From assembly GCF_900170025.1 (NCBI RefSeq), contig NZ_FWEX01000006.1:1199087-1263086 (forward strand): a stretch of DNA of 64,000 nt. Direction: 5' to 3'. Within the stretch, counting starts at the first letter, position 1, and each line of letters opens with the position of its first letter. Positions 51,278 through 59,725 of the stretch are shown here, piece by piece. The notes under the pieces are model-generated. The model saw only the letters and a program-made list of their open reading frames with translations. It was not told the origin of the DNA and did not search any database. Position numbers and translations under genes: made by a program. The stretch is from Nitrospira sp. ND1 (GTDB lineage Bacteria > Nitrospirota > Nitrospiria > Nitrospirales > Nitrospiraceae).

Positions 51278-51895
51278 ATGAAAAAAATCTGTGGACTGCT
51301 GATGCTGGGCTTCCTCGCCACCCTGGGAATCCTCGGGTGGTTCGGGTATCAGTCCTATAGCACCGGCTTTAGCGCCAAGGCCGAACCGAACGAGCTGGAG
51401 GTGCTGATCGCCAGACAACTCCGCCACCTGGCCATTCCGTATGAGAATCGGCAACTCCGCAATCCCCTGCCCGTCACGCAGGAACTGATGAAGGAAGCCC
51501 GGGCCCATTTCGCCGACCATTGCGCCTCGTGCCATGCCAACAACGGGAGCGGAGAGACCGTGATCGGCAAGAACGTTTACCCCAAAGCGCCGGACCTTCG
51601 CCTGCGGGAGACGCAAACCATGTCCGACGGAGAATTGTTCTTCATTATTCAGAACGGCATACGCTTCACCGCCATGCCCGGCTGGGGGACCGGCGATCCG
51701 GCCAAGGACAGCGGCAGCTGGCAACTCGTGCATTTCATCCGCCATCTTCCCAGCCTGACCGAGGAAGAATTGCAGGAGATGGCCGGCTTGAATCCAAAGA
51801 CCAAGAAAGAACTCCAGGAAGAAGCCCTGTTCGACCAGTTTCTGGGCGGTGACGACGCCGCAGCCTCCAAGGCCGCCGGCTCGCATCATCATTAA
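51278..51895 (+). CDS. Membrane-anchored monohaem cytochrome c
   Basis: From the ATG at 51278, preceded by AAGGTG, the protein has 205 residues. An uncleaved-looking N-terminal helix (LLMLGFLATLGILGWFGY) anchors it. CASCH (about 81-85) binds haem covalently, and FTAMPGWG (about residue 130) supplies the methionine sixth ligand. The C-terminus is acidic and ends in three His after a Ser-Ala-rich stretch. It is a periplasmic electron carrier; the small secreted protein that follows 22 bp later is probably co-expressed. Confidence 0.88.
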   Translation: MKKICGLLMLGFLATLGILGWFGYQSYSTGFSAKAEPNELEVLIARQLRHLAIPYENRQLRNPLPVTQELMKEARAHFADHCASCHANNGSGETVIGKNVYPKAPDLRLRETQTMSDGELFFIIQNGIRFTAMPGWGTGDPAKDSGSWQLVHFIRHLPSLTEEELQEMAGLNPKTKKELQEEALFDQFLGGDDAAASKAAGSHHH

Positions 51896-51917
51896 TTCGT
51901 CAACGAAAGGACGACCC

Positions 51918-52238
51918 GTGACATTCCTTCGACTCTTCATTGCCGCGTTCCTTCTGATCTGCGCCCCGGCCGTGGTGGCCGCCCATGGGAGCGGGCAGCA
52001 CGTGCTCGGCGTCGTAGCCGCCATCGACGCGACCCACATCGAGGTCAAAACCCCCAAGGGCCAGGTCGTGTCGGTGCGAATCACGGACAAGACGCAATAC
52101 AAGGTGCGGAACCTTCGCCGCCCCAAGAGTCCGCCACAGGTAGGAGACCGCGTGGTCATTGAAGCCGAGAAGGGCACCGACGGCCTGACCGCTACCGAAG
52201 TGCATTACTCGGACTCCAAACCCAAAGAGGCACAATAG
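51918..52238 (+). CDS. Small secreted protein with DUF5666-like fold
   Basis: The GTG at 51918, with AAAGGA upstream, starts a 106-residue protein with a signal peptide (LFIAAFLLICAPAVVA). The mature part AHGSGQHVLGVVAAIDATHIEVKT begins a beta-barrel-like pattern (GVV..ID....V.T..G..V.V.I.). VGDRVVIEAEKGTDGL closes it. This pattern resembles DUF5666-type or copper-tolerance associated small domains. Metal binding via the N-terminal AHG is possible but not shown. Confidence 0.68.
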   Translation: MTFLRLFIAAFLLICAPAVVAAHGSGQHVLGVVAAIDATHIEVKTPKGQVVSVRITDKTQYKVRNLRRPKSPPQVGDRVVIEAEKGTDGLTATEVHYSDSKPKEAQ

Positions 52239-52277
52239 ATAGCCAAGAGCCGCCGGTTACGGAGAGGGCGGCAATGG

Positions 52278-52404
52278 TAGGGGATGTTCAAAACGGCCGT
52301 TCAGCAAGGCCGCAGCGAACGAAGAGGCGAGGCGTACACTTCGGTACGTTGAGCCTCTGAATGATGCGAGAACGAAGCTGGCGGACGTTTTCAACATCCT
52401 GAGA
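52278..52404. repeat. Palindromic intergenic repeat, copy E
   Basis: GGATGTTCAAAACGGCCG pairs with CGGACGTTTTCAACATCC with two mismatches. The core AAGGCCGCAGCGAACGAA and GCGAGAACG are present. It fills the gap between two plus-strand genes. Confidence 0.8.
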
Positions 52405-52411
52405 GAACCGT

Positions 52412-52870
52412 ATGCGAGTCGTTCAGTTGCAGGGGAGTCAGCACAGCGCGAGCAACAGTGGCGGCCTGCGCCCTATTGTCATGCGGGTGCTGATCATGGG
52501 GCTGGCTGTCTTTCTCGCCGTGACCATCGTGCCCGGCATCGAATCGGAGAGCCTCGGTGCCGGCCTGGCAGCGGTGCTCGTGTTGACGGTGCTGAATACG
52601 CTGATTCGGCCGCTGCTCTACCTGCTGGCGCTCCCGCTGATCGTCGTCTCACTCGGCCTGTTCATGGTGGTGATTAACGCCCTGTTGCTTCAGCTGACCG
52701 CCGCCCTCGTCAAAGGTTTTACCGTGGTTGGATTCGGCGCGTCCTTCTGGGGCGCCCTCGTCATCAGCGTCGTGAGCAGCCTGCTTAACATGATCTTGGT
52801 CGTCGAACATACCCGGGTGGATAGGAGCGATCATCCTCAGCGCCCACCCACAATCATCAACCCGGATTAG
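52412..52870 (+). CDS. Phage-holin-4-like (PF04020-type) membrane protein
   Basis: A 152-residue protein with four hydrophobic helices: VMRVLIMGLAVFLAVTIVPGI, LAAVLVLTVLNTLI, LYLLALPLIVVSLGLFMVVIN (read in parts) and FWGALVISVVSSLLNMIL. The IRPLLYLLALPL turn is typical of the family of unknown function often labelled phage holin 4. It has a non-conserved hydrophilic tail. No phage genes are nearby, so lysis is not implied. Confidence 0.8.
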   Translation: MRVVQLQGSQHSASNSGGLRPIVMRVLIMGLAVFLAVTIVPGIESESLGAGLAAVLVLTVLNTLIRPLLYLLALPLIVVSLGLFMVVINALLLQLTAALVKGFTVVGFGASFWGALVISVVSSLLNMILVVEHTRVDRSDHPQRPPTIINPD

Positions 52871-52879
52871 CAGTGGAGA

Positions 52880-52965
52880 GCTGATAGCGTATGGCGTATA
52901 GCACAAACGGCAGGAGGCCCCATGGACCTTGCCATAAGCTATTGGCCATGTGCGCTTCAAATTCA
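52880..52965. repeat. AGCTGATAGCGTATGG-type tract
   Basis: AGCTGATAGCGTATGG and CGTATAGC near 52881, then CCATAAGCTATTGGCC near 52930, can pair. The wording resembles the tract at 40627-40712. The rest of 52871-53161 shows no gene. Confidence 0.4.
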
Positions 52966-53161
52966 TGTGCTTCCTTGAGTTACCTTGATCCGGCTGCTAC
53001 AATGCCGCCCGACGCTCGCTATTCACCGCCGAGAGCGCACAACCTATAACGAGCACCATGTTCCGAACATGCTGCGGGTTATGACTCACCATCTGAGTCA
53101 TCCATACCGGGACAGAATCGGTAGCCCCCTGCGTAGTCGGTAGCATCCTGCATAGAGGTCG

Positions 53162-54994
53162 ATGAGTCCTCCAGCCGAATCAGAAAAAAAAGCCGCCGCT
53201 GATACGCATCTGCAACGCACCCTGACCTCCGTCGTCAACGGCTTACCCGCCGATGCCGCCCTGGTTGCGATTTTTCACCAGGAACAGGGGCCGCTCACGA
53301 CGCAGGTTCACCGCGGGTTCACGCCACGCGATGTTCAATCGATCGTCCGCACGCTGTCCTCGCAGAAGGTGCTGACCTCCGTCCCCGCCGGCAACGATCC
53401 TGAGGCCTCACGCACCATGCGCCTTCGCCTGGTCACCCCGGGGGCCAAGTCGCTGCTGGGCGTGCCGCTGCGGCACCGTCAGCGCACCTTCGGCTTCCTG
53501 GTGATCGGACGGAAAGACAATGCCGTCTATGCCAAAAAAGACAAGACGATGCTGGAGCAGGCCGGCGACGACATTACCAAGGCCCTCGAACGGGACAGCC
53601 TCTTCGATCTCAACGTCCTGCTGAGCCGTCCGCTGGTCGTGCAAGAGCCGCAGCCGGTTATCGCGACCCCGGATGTCTACAACGCGCCGACCTCCCATGC
53701 GACCCCGGAGATCCAAGAAAAAATCGTTGCGCTGCTCAACGAGCTGGGCCAGACCCTGGCCTTCGACCGCGCCTGGATCGGAGCCTATGACCCGCTCGCC
53801 GGCAACGTCGAAGTACTCGGCATCGCCGGAGAACAAAAGACCGACCCGAAAGACCAGAAGAAAGATCTCAAAGCGGGCCAACGCCTGACGCTCGACGCCT
53901 CCGCTGCCGGATGGGTGGTGCGCCACCGCAAGCCGCGTGTCGATCACGATCTCGCTTCGACTCAGGGCCGCTTCCTCGACCACAAACATCTGTACAAAGA
54001 CCGGTTCCAGTCGTCGCTGGTGCTCCCCTTCTTCCTGCGCGGCCAAGTCGGCGGGACCATCACGCTGGCCTCGAAAGAAGCGGACCGTTTTGCGGTGACC
54101 GATGCGCGGTTGCTCGAGCCGATCAATCTCAAATTGGTGGACCTGCTCCAGGCTACCCCACCCGCAGCACCAGGCGCCGCCAAAGCTGAAGGCGCGCCGG
54201 ATTCCGAGGCAGGTTCAGCCGCGTTGATCTCGGCGGAACCGGTGATCAGAAAACAGGAACGGCAAGCGGCCATCGGAGAGTTCAGCGCCTTTCTCGCCAC
54301 TGAAATCCGCGAACCGCTGGGCTCGATTCGCGCACAGTTGGAAGAGGTCACGGCCGAGGGCATCCTCGACTTCGACCCGCAGACCCGTGTCGAGAACGCG
54401 ATGCGGGACCTGATCCGCATCGAAGCGATTCTCAACGAAATCCTCGACTTCGCTAAGCCACTCGACCTCACGCGCCGGCTCTGCCGCGTTCCAGAAATGG
54501 TCGAAAACGCACTCACTGTGGTGGCCACAGAGCTGGAAGCGACCCGCATTCAAGTGGTCAAGGAGTATGCAGGGCTCCTCGCCCCGGTCCGGGCCGACGA
54601 AGCCAAAATGCAGCAGGTCTTCCTCAGCATTTTCAAAAATGCGATCGAAGCCATGACCCCGGGCGGCATCCTGACCATCTCCATGAGCAACCAGCGGGCA
54701 GGACGACATCTGGAAGTCCAGATCCTGATCAAGAACAACGGGGCGCCGATTCCCCCCGAACATGTGGACAAGGTGTTCGAGCCGTTCTTTACGACGAAGC
54801 GGTCCGGCACCGGCCTGGGCCTCGCCACCGTGAAGAAAATCGTCGAGGAACATCAGGGCAGTATCGGCATTTCCGGGACACCCGGCGAAGGGACCACAGT
54901 GACGATCCGTCTGCCCGGTGTCAGCCGAGGTCCAGCCCATCGGTATCGAGGGCGCGGACGCCGTCCGCCACGCCGCCCGACCGCCGCATCCTAG
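53162..54994 (+). CDS. GAF-domain histidine-kinase-like protein lacking the phosphoacceptor His
   Basis: A 610-residue soluble protein with two GAF-like sensor domains (about 20-145 and 185-330), a dimerisation helix, and a HATPase domain with N-box LSIFKNAIEAM and G2 region TKRSGTGLGLATVKKIVEEH. At the usual H-E-I-R-N-P-L box the sequence is ATEIREPL: Thr380 (ACT) stands for His. The G1 box reads NNG, so the adenine-binding Asp is Asn526. Both changes argue against normal autophosphorylation. It may be a signalling pseudokinase that modulates a partner kinase. No response regulator is adjacent. Confidence 0.85.
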   Translation: MSPPAESEKKAAADTHLQRTLTSVVNGLPADAALVAIFHQEQGPLTTQVHRGFTPRDVQSIVRTLSSQKVLTSVPAGNDPEASRTMRLRLVTPGAKSLLGVPLRHRQRTFGFLVIGRKDNAVYAKKDKTMLEQAGDDITKALERDSLFDLNVLLSRPLVVQEPQPVIATPDVYNAPTSHATPEIQEKIVALLNELGQTLAFDRAWIGAYDPLAGNVEVLGIAGEQKTDPKDQKKDLKAGQRLTLDASAAGWVVRHRKPRVDHDLASTQGRFLDHKHLYKDRFQSSLVLPFFLRGQVGGTITLASKEADRFAVTDARLLEPINLKLVDLLQATPPAAPGAAKAEGAPDSEAGSAALISAEPVIRKQERQAAIGEFSAFLATEIREPLGSIRAQLEEVTAEGILDFDPQTRVENAMRDLIRIEAILNEILDFAKPLDLTRRLCRVPEMVENALTVVATELEATRIQVVKEYAGLLAPVRADEAKMQQVFLSIFKNAIEAMTPGGILTISMSNQRAGRHLEVQILIKNNGAPIPPEHVDKVFEPFFTTKRSGTGLGLATVKKIVEEHQGSIGISGTPGEGTTVTIRLPGVSRGPAHRYRGRGRRPPRRPTAAS

Positions 54995-55396
54995 GCCCTT
55001 GTTTCCTGTCCCGGTCTGATCAATCAGGTCAGGCCTCGCGAGGCTACCTTATTAAGCCGCGCCACTTTGTCCCAGCGCTCACACGATTCCTCGTGTGAAT
55101 GTCCTCCATGGCCGGCCATAGATCGTGTCCGTCTGTTTTCTTTCTCCCAACCGTGGTCGCTTGAGCTAGCTGTTCTCTTTTTCCTACAACCATTTATGCT
55201 CTGGTCCTGAGTGCCATCCATCGGCGCGCATCGGCCGAGCACATCGACGTGATTCGCCCTCAACAGGACTGGCGTGGCGAGCCTCCTCCTGCGCGCGTCC
55301 AACGAGGGGCTTCTAGGGCCGCGCTTCTCGTAGCGAATCGCCATACACACCTGTGGGTGGTCATTGAGGCCATCCGCTCCCTTCCCCCCTTTATCC
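54995..55396. other. Noncoding stretch with short hairpins
   Basis: No convincing gene is seen on either strand. GCCTCGCGAGGC (55033-55044) is a perfect palindrome, and TCACACGA-TTCC-TCGTGTGA (55079-55098) a perfect hairpin. They may stop transcription from the kinase gene, but no T-run follows. Confidence 0.4.
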
Positions 55397-55425
55397 TTGA
55401 CACGGCTTCTTCAGATAGCTAAGAT
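55397..55425 (+). promoter_or_regulatory. Sigma70-type promoter
   Basis: TTGACA (55397-55402) and TAAGAT (55420-55425) are separated by exactly 17 bp, close to consensus. They lie 74 bp upstream of the small secreted protein start. Confidence 0.65.
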
Positions 55426-55498
55426 TCCCGCACTCATCAGGCTTTTAACGTCTATAATCGACCACCATACTTTCACATTCTTTCAAAGGAGTAGGGGT

Positions 55499-55867
55499 AT
55501 GAAATTCGTGATCGGCAGCGTCGCGACCCTTGCAGGTGTATTGTTTATGTGTTCGATGGCCTCCGCGAATCCGGCCCTGTTGCCGAAGCACGAAGGTTAT
55601 CCGATGAAGAACGACGGCAGCCCGGTGAACGGACAGCCGACAGCTAATGACCCAGGCCAGAAGGCTGGGGGCGGCGAGTCCACCCTGCTCAAGTCTGCTG
55701 ATTCCTCCAGCAAGCATGCCGAACAGAAATTGGTGAAGTCGGACAACGCGCGAATCACCGAAGGCCAGGGCGCCGGCCGGTTACCGAACGTCCAGGGCCC
55801 GCAGATCAAGATTGAGCCGCCGGTGACCTCTGCCACGAAAATCACTGGCGACCGTAAGATCGATTAG
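55499..55867 (+). CDS. Small secreted protein of unknown function
   Basis: The ATG at 55499 follows AAAGGAGTAGGGGT, an excellent ribosome site, although the frame is open to 55364. The product is 122 residues with a signal peptide (VIGSVATLAGVLFMCSMASA). The mature part is hydrophilic, low in aromatic residues and rich in Gly, Lys, Asn and Pro, so it is probably disordered. It forms an isolated unit with a near-consensus promoter and a strong terminator, suggesting high expression. No family is recognised. Confidence 0.78.
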   Translation: MKFVIGSVATLAGVLFMCSMASANPALLPKHEGYPMKNDGSPVNGQPTANDPGQKAGGGESTLLKSADSSSKHAEQKLVKSDNARITEGQGAGRLPNVQGPQIKIEPPVTSATKITGDRKID

Positions 55868-55886
55868 TTTCTATTCGATAGAACGA

Positions 55887-55925
55887 AAACGGGGCCGTTG
55901 TCGTGAGACAACGGCCCCGTTTCTT
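55887..55925. terminator. Rho-independent terminator
   Basis: AAACGGGGCCGTTGTC, a GTGA loop, and the exact complement GACAACGGCCCCGTTT form a 16-bp stem followed by a T-rich run. It ends the small secreted protein gene on the plus strand. On the other strand an A-rich start gives a weaker T-tract that could serve the glycosylase gene. Confidence 0.9.
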
Positions 55926-55943
55926 TTTGTCCCATGATCGCGC

Positions 55944-56513
55944 CTACCGCTTCGTTCGACTTGAGCCGGCCTCCGTCTGCAATCGAAACCTCCACGGTTT
56001 CGTCGCCCATTCCCCGGCATAGTCCACACCGATCCGCGGATAGGTCTTGAGGGCGTCTTGTGGCAACGCGTCGCCGCGATCCTCAAACCAGAGCCTGTCC
56101 CCGGCCGTGAGATCCCACCGATTCAATCGGCGATCGATGCCGAACGCACGGGTCAGCCGGCCCGGCCCATCGATGAGCGACCCGTCGCACTCCACCGCCC
56201 GCAAGAGGACGGCCGCCGGATAGCCGTCCTGCTCGGTTACAACGTTCAACATCTCGTGCATCCCGTAGCAGAGATACACATAGGCAATTCCTGGCGGACC
56301 GAACAGCACCTCCGTCCTGGCCGTTCGTCCTTTCGACGCATGGCAGGCCTTGTCCTCCGGACCGACATAGGCCTCGACCTCGATGATCTTTCCGGCCATC
56401 AACCCTGCCCCATTGTTCCGTACAAGATACTTGCCGATCAACGACCGCGCGACTTCGACGGTTGAACAGCTAAAGTAGGAACGATCCAGGATCTTCCGGT
56501 TCAGTCGACTCAT
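55944..56513 (-). CDS. 3-methyladenine DNA glycosylase (AAG/MPG family)
   Basis: The ATG at 56513 follows AAAGGA; a longer frame to 56573 has no family match. The 189-residue enzyme shows EVEAYVGPEDKACHASKGRT, which includes the catalytic Glu of AAG enzymes and the water-activating region, then FGPPGIAYVYLCYGMHEMLN with the intercalating Tyr. LIDGPGRLTRAFGI follows. It removes alkylated purines from DNA as the first step of base-excision repair. It stands alone, between a terminator and a palindromic repeat. Confidence 0.92.
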   Translation of the reverse strand: MSRLNRKILDRSYFSCSTVEVARSLIGKYLVRNNGAGLMAGKIIEVEAYVGPEDKACHASKGRTARTEVLFGPPGIAYVYLCYGMHEMLNVVTEQDGYPAAVLLRAVECDGSLIDGPGRLTRAFGIDRRLNRWDLTAGDRLWFEDRGDALPQDALKTYPRIGVDYAGEWATKPWRFRLQTEAGSSRTKR

Positions 56514-56558
56514 TGGCAATCCTTTATGTTCCCCCCATGTTAGTTGACGCCGATCGGA

Positions 56559-56690
56559 TAGCAGGCGGCTCAAAAAGCCCGTTCAGCAAGGCCGCAGCCG
56601 AAGGTACCGCCGGAGGCGTAGCCCATTGGCTACGTTGAGGACGGTACCGAGGCGAGAACGACGCTGGCGGGCTTTTTCAGCAGCCTGCTA
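56559..56690. repeat. Palindromic intergenic repeat, copy F
   Basis: TAGCAGGC ... CAAAAAGCCCGTTCAGC pairs with GCTGGCGGGCTTTTT ... GCCTGCTA; the inner AAAAAGCCCG arm is perfect. The core AAGGCCGCAG, CCGGAGGCGTA, TACGTTGAGGA and GCGAGAACG are all present. The right end CTA is the TAG stop codon of the TonB receptor gene. Confidence 0.85.
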
Positions 56691-58745
56691 AAAATACCAT
56701 GCGACGCCCCCCATCACCATCCTCGGATTCCCCGGCACGAAGTGGATGTCCGTGACACCCGTTGCCTCATTCCTGAGCCTCGACTCAAAGGCAAAGACCG
56801 CTTGTTCCCACTTCGTATTGAGCAGATTCTGTACGAACAAAAACGCTTCGAGTCGCCCATGCGCCAGCTTGATCGGAATCTGGTACCGTTCGGACAAGTC
56901 GATATCGATCCAGGAGGGCGCGCGGATGCTGCGATCCTCCGTCAGCGGGCGAACACCGAGATACGTCGCTTGCAGCTGGGAGGTTAGTCCTTCCGGCCAC
57001 CGCAGCAGCAGCGCGCCATACGCCGTCACTTCCGGCGCCAGGGGAATGGCATCGCCGTTACGGAACTCCGCCTTGGTCCAGGTGATGCTGCCGTTAAAAT
57101 ACACCGGCCCCCAGACCTGCCCGCGCGCCCCGACCTCCATACCGCGCCGACGGGATGCGCCACGAATTTCTGTCGTCCCTTCGTCACCGACAAACACCAG
57201 TTCCTGCTTCATGTCCAGCGCCCACACCGTGGCCGTCAGCTCGATACCGTCCGAACCCCACGGTCTCGATCGAAGTCCGACCTCATAACTCTTGGCTCTC
57301 GCCAGCGGCGAGGCGGCCGGAGTCACCGCCGAGCGCGCATCGTTGCTGTGATATCCCTCGCCATAGTTCAGAAAGAATTCCGTTCTCAACCAGGGCCCCA
57401 GAGTCAGGTTCGCCTTGGGCAACACCAGACCGGAATCGGCGGTCCCGGATGCTTGCGCTACGCAGGTCTGACAGCGATTGCGCACATCGAAGGTAAACAC
57501 CTCGCTCCGTACGCCGCCGGCCAGGCGCATCCATGGTGCCGGTTGCATTTCCAGTTTGAAGAAGGGGGCGTAAGAGGCTTCGGTGATATCCGTATCGCTC
57601 GTGCTCCCAAGCGGATTTCTGAGCACTTGCGGCCCGAGCCGCGCATGGATGTGATCGACCCGGGTTTGCACCCCAACGGTGGCGGCGCCGTCCATGTCGA
57701 ACCATCGTCCGTTCTGTTTGTATCCGATATCTCCGCCATACATGATCCGCCGATCGGACTGCTGAAACCCGTCGCCGTTGACGGGATCGTTCTGGAAGAA
57801 CGTAAAATTCGTAAAAAGATCGAAGCGATAGTACTGCGCATAGGCATTGGCAAAGAACCGTCCGCCTGACGTCGTGTCGTAGTGATAGTTGAGCCGGCCG
57901 GTGCTGCGCATCGTTCGCCCGCCCTCGGAAGGATCGACCGCGCCGAACCGATCCAACGACCCGTCCTGCACGGCGCGCAAGGGGATCTCCCCGGACGCAT
58001 TCCATTGAGACTTGTGAAAGGTACCGGTCACCGACAGTTCCGACCTGGCGCTCGGATTCATCGTCGCCTTCCCGAGCAGATTGCCCCGGAAGTAACGATT
58101 GTCGTGCTCAAACGGTCCGTTCGTGTAGTACCCCTCGGCAGCAATCAGCGAGCGAACACGATCCGTCGTCGGGGAGACCATCAGCAGGTGGCGCTGCGTA
58201 TGGAACTGCCCGCCGGCCGACTGCACCACGCCCTCCTTCACCACCTCGCGCGTCCTGAAATTGACCGCCCCCGCCGTGGAGAAATCGCCATACTCCGGCA
58301 GATAGGCCCCCTTGTAAACATCGAGGCCCTCGATCGTCTCCGGAATGATGAAATTGAGGTCGGTATACCCCTGGCCATGCGCATGGGAACGCAGGTTGAT
58401 CGGCATGCCGTCGGCAAAAAATGCGACATCCGTGCCGTGATCCGCATCGAACCCGCGCAGAAAATATTGGTCGGCCTTGCCGGCGCCGCCGGAATGTTCG
58501 ACGGCAATAAATCCCGGGATGAGGCGGAGCACCTGGGCCGGGCGCCCTTGCGGCTGGAGGAGATATTCCTTGTCGGGGATGAATTGTTGCGACGAGGCCG
58601 CCACCGGACGGTCGGCCTCGACAGTCACCTCAGGCACGTCGAGATCAGGCGCGTCGGGATCGTGGGCGAACGCCACCAAGCCGCAGCTCAACACCATTGC
58701 TCCCGCACCGATCAACCATCCAATCCACCGCATAATCGCTCCCAA
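56688..58745 (-). CDS. TonB-dependent outer membrane receptor
   Basis: A 685-residue receptor with a signal peptide (about residues 5-27; a start at Met5, 58733, is possible). EVTVEADRP is near the TonB box position. A plug domain follows with RLIPGFIAVEHSGGAGKADQYFLRGFDADHGTDV (read in parts), and then many amphipathic strands ending in the aromatic GGVAWYF, as outer-membrane barrels do. The stop codon is provided by repeat copy F. With DUF3842 and NikR genes just upstream on the same strand, nickel or another metal chelate is the likely cargo, by inference. Confidence 0.88.
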   Translation of the reverse strand: MGAIMRWIGWLIGAGAMVLSCGLVAFAHDPDAPDLDVPEVTVEADRPVAASSQQFIPDKEYLLQPQGRPAQVLRLIPGFIAVEHSGGAGKADQYFLRGFDADHGTDVAFFADGMPINLRSHAHGQGYTDLNFIIPETIEGLDVYKGAYLPEYGDFSTAGAVNFRTREVVKEGVVQSAGGQFHTQRHLLMVSPTTDRVRSLIAAEGYYTNGPFEHDNRYFRGNLLGKATMNPSARSELSVTGTFHKSQWNASGEIPLRAVQDGSLDRFGAVDPSEGGRTMRSTGRLNYHYDTTSGGRFFANAYAQYYRFDLFTNFTFFQNDPVNGDGFQQSDRRIMYGGDIGYKQNGRWFDMDGAATVGVQTRVDHIHARLGPQVLRNPLGSTSDTDITEASYAPFFKLEMQPAPWMRLAGGVRSEVFTFDVRNRCQTCVAQASGTADSGLVLPKANLTLGPWLRTEFFLNYGEGYHSNDARSAVTPAASPLARAKSYEVGLRSRPWGSDGIELTATVWALDMKQELVFVGDEGTTEIRGASRRRGMEVGARGQVWGPVYFNGSITWTKAEFRNGDAIPLAPEVTAYGALLLRWPEGLTSQLQATYLGVRPLTEDRSIRAPSWIDIDLSERYQIPIKLAHGRLEAFLFVQNLLNTKWEQAVFAFESRLRNEATGVTDIHFVPGNPRMVMGGVAWYF

Positions 58746-58859
58746 TCACATCACATGAGCGAACTAGGCGCTCAGAATGGTCCACGCGTCGCCCCTAGCG
58801 GCCGCTTCAGACCCTCGTGATCTGACTGTGCAATCTGAGATGTAAATCGGCGGTTTCGA

Positions 58860-59279
58860 TCAGGCGGTCGCCTGAAGCAGACAGACACAACGCTGCAGGG
58901 CATGGTCGATTAACGCATCGAGGGTTCGTCCCTCGACACCGACGACTTCGACCTTCCGCTTGTTGAGGGGGAGCAGCACCTTTCTGGCGGACGATTCCAG
59001 CACGGCTTGCGCGAGTACGGGAGTGACTTCACCTAACATCGATCCCGGCATGAGGAGACTCAACGAGCCCACAATCACATCCGCAGCATACAGCCGGCGA
59101 TGGATCATCTGCGGGGCCGTTTCGGTGAAGGTCGCGCCGGCTCGAGCCATCGCCTCCGCGGAGGCGCTATTAAGCCCCAGGCCGATAATGGCATGACCGT
59201 CATCCACAAGCCCTCGCAAACCGGCGACCATCCGGCTTCCCAGGCCGCCGCCGCGTCCATCCACGACACAAATCGTCAT
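58860..59279 (-). CDS. DUF3842 family protein
   Basis: The ATG at 59279 overlaps the NikR stop by one base (TGATG), giving 139 residues. TICVVDGRGGGLGSRMVAGL opens a Rossmann-like fold with a glycine loop. IIGLGLNSASAEAMARAGA and VIVGSLSLLMPGSMLGEVTP, in parts, continue the DUF3842 pattern. Function of the family is unknown, but the coupled position behind NikR argues for a metal-related role, for example a small nucleotide-binding helper of metal transport. Confidence 0.8.
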   Translation of the reverse strand: MTICVVDGRGGGLGSRMVAGLRGLVDDGHAIIGLGLNSASAEAMARAGATFTETAPQMIHRRLYAADVIVGSLSLLMPGSMLGEVTPVLAQAVLESSARKVLLPLNKRKVEVVGVEGRTLDALIDHALQRCVCLLQATA

Positions 59280-59698
59280 CAAATGCTGAGTCCTTTACCC
59301 GTCGTCGTCATGGTGAGCTTGCCGTGCTTCACGCCCTTCACGCTCAGCAACGCGTCGGCCACCTTGCGAATGGCAGCCCCTTTGCCCTTGGCCACCAGCA
59401 CCTCCAGGCAGTGATCGTGGTCGAGATGCACATGCATTCCGGCCATGATGTGTCCCTGAAAATCGTGCTGGATATGGGTGAGTTTCCCCGTCAACCCCGG
59501 CACATGATGGTCGTACACGAACGTGATCGTGGCGACGGTCTCCCTATTCTCGTCCCATTGCTGCCCGACCAGATTGTCCCGGATCAAGTCGCGGATCGCT
59601 TCGGAGCGGTTGGTATAGCGGCGACGTTCGATCAGCCGATCGAAATCGGCAAGAAGGTCCTGATCGAGCGAGACGCCGAATCGTGCAAGCTGCTTCAT
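59279..59698 (-). CDS. nikR: Nickel-responsive regulator NikR
   Basis: From the ATG at 59698 the protein has 139 residues, the usual NikR size. ARFGVSLDQDLLADFDRLI is the ribbon-helix-helix DNA-binding part, and YTNRSEAIRDLIR follows. In the ACT-like metal domain His78, His89, His91 and Cys97 have exactly the spacing of the four nickel ligands of E. coli NikR (His76, His87, His89, Cys95). It should repress nickel uptake genes when nickel is ample. The downstream DUF3842 and TonB receptor genes are probable targets. Confidence 0.92.
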   Translation of the reverse strand: MKQLARFGVSLDQDLLADFDRLIERRRYTNRSEAIRDLIRDNLVGQQWDENRETVATITFVYDHHVPGLTGKLTHIQHDFQGHIMAGMHVHLDHDHCLEVLVAKGKGAAIRKVADALLSVKGVKHGKLTMTTTGKGLSI

Positions 59699-59725
59699 CG
59701 CCGTGATGTCCGTGTTACGAAATTG

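Noticed and set aside
52412..52870. Prophage, suggested by the holin-like family name
   Set aside because: No other phage gene or attachment site is nearby, and this membrane family is widespread outside phages.
55024..55350. 108-residue minus-strand frame in the gap after the pseudokinase
   Set aside because: Composition is very rich in Arg and Ser with no fold-like pattern, and no ribosome site was seen. It could be an old remnant but nothing supports a gene.
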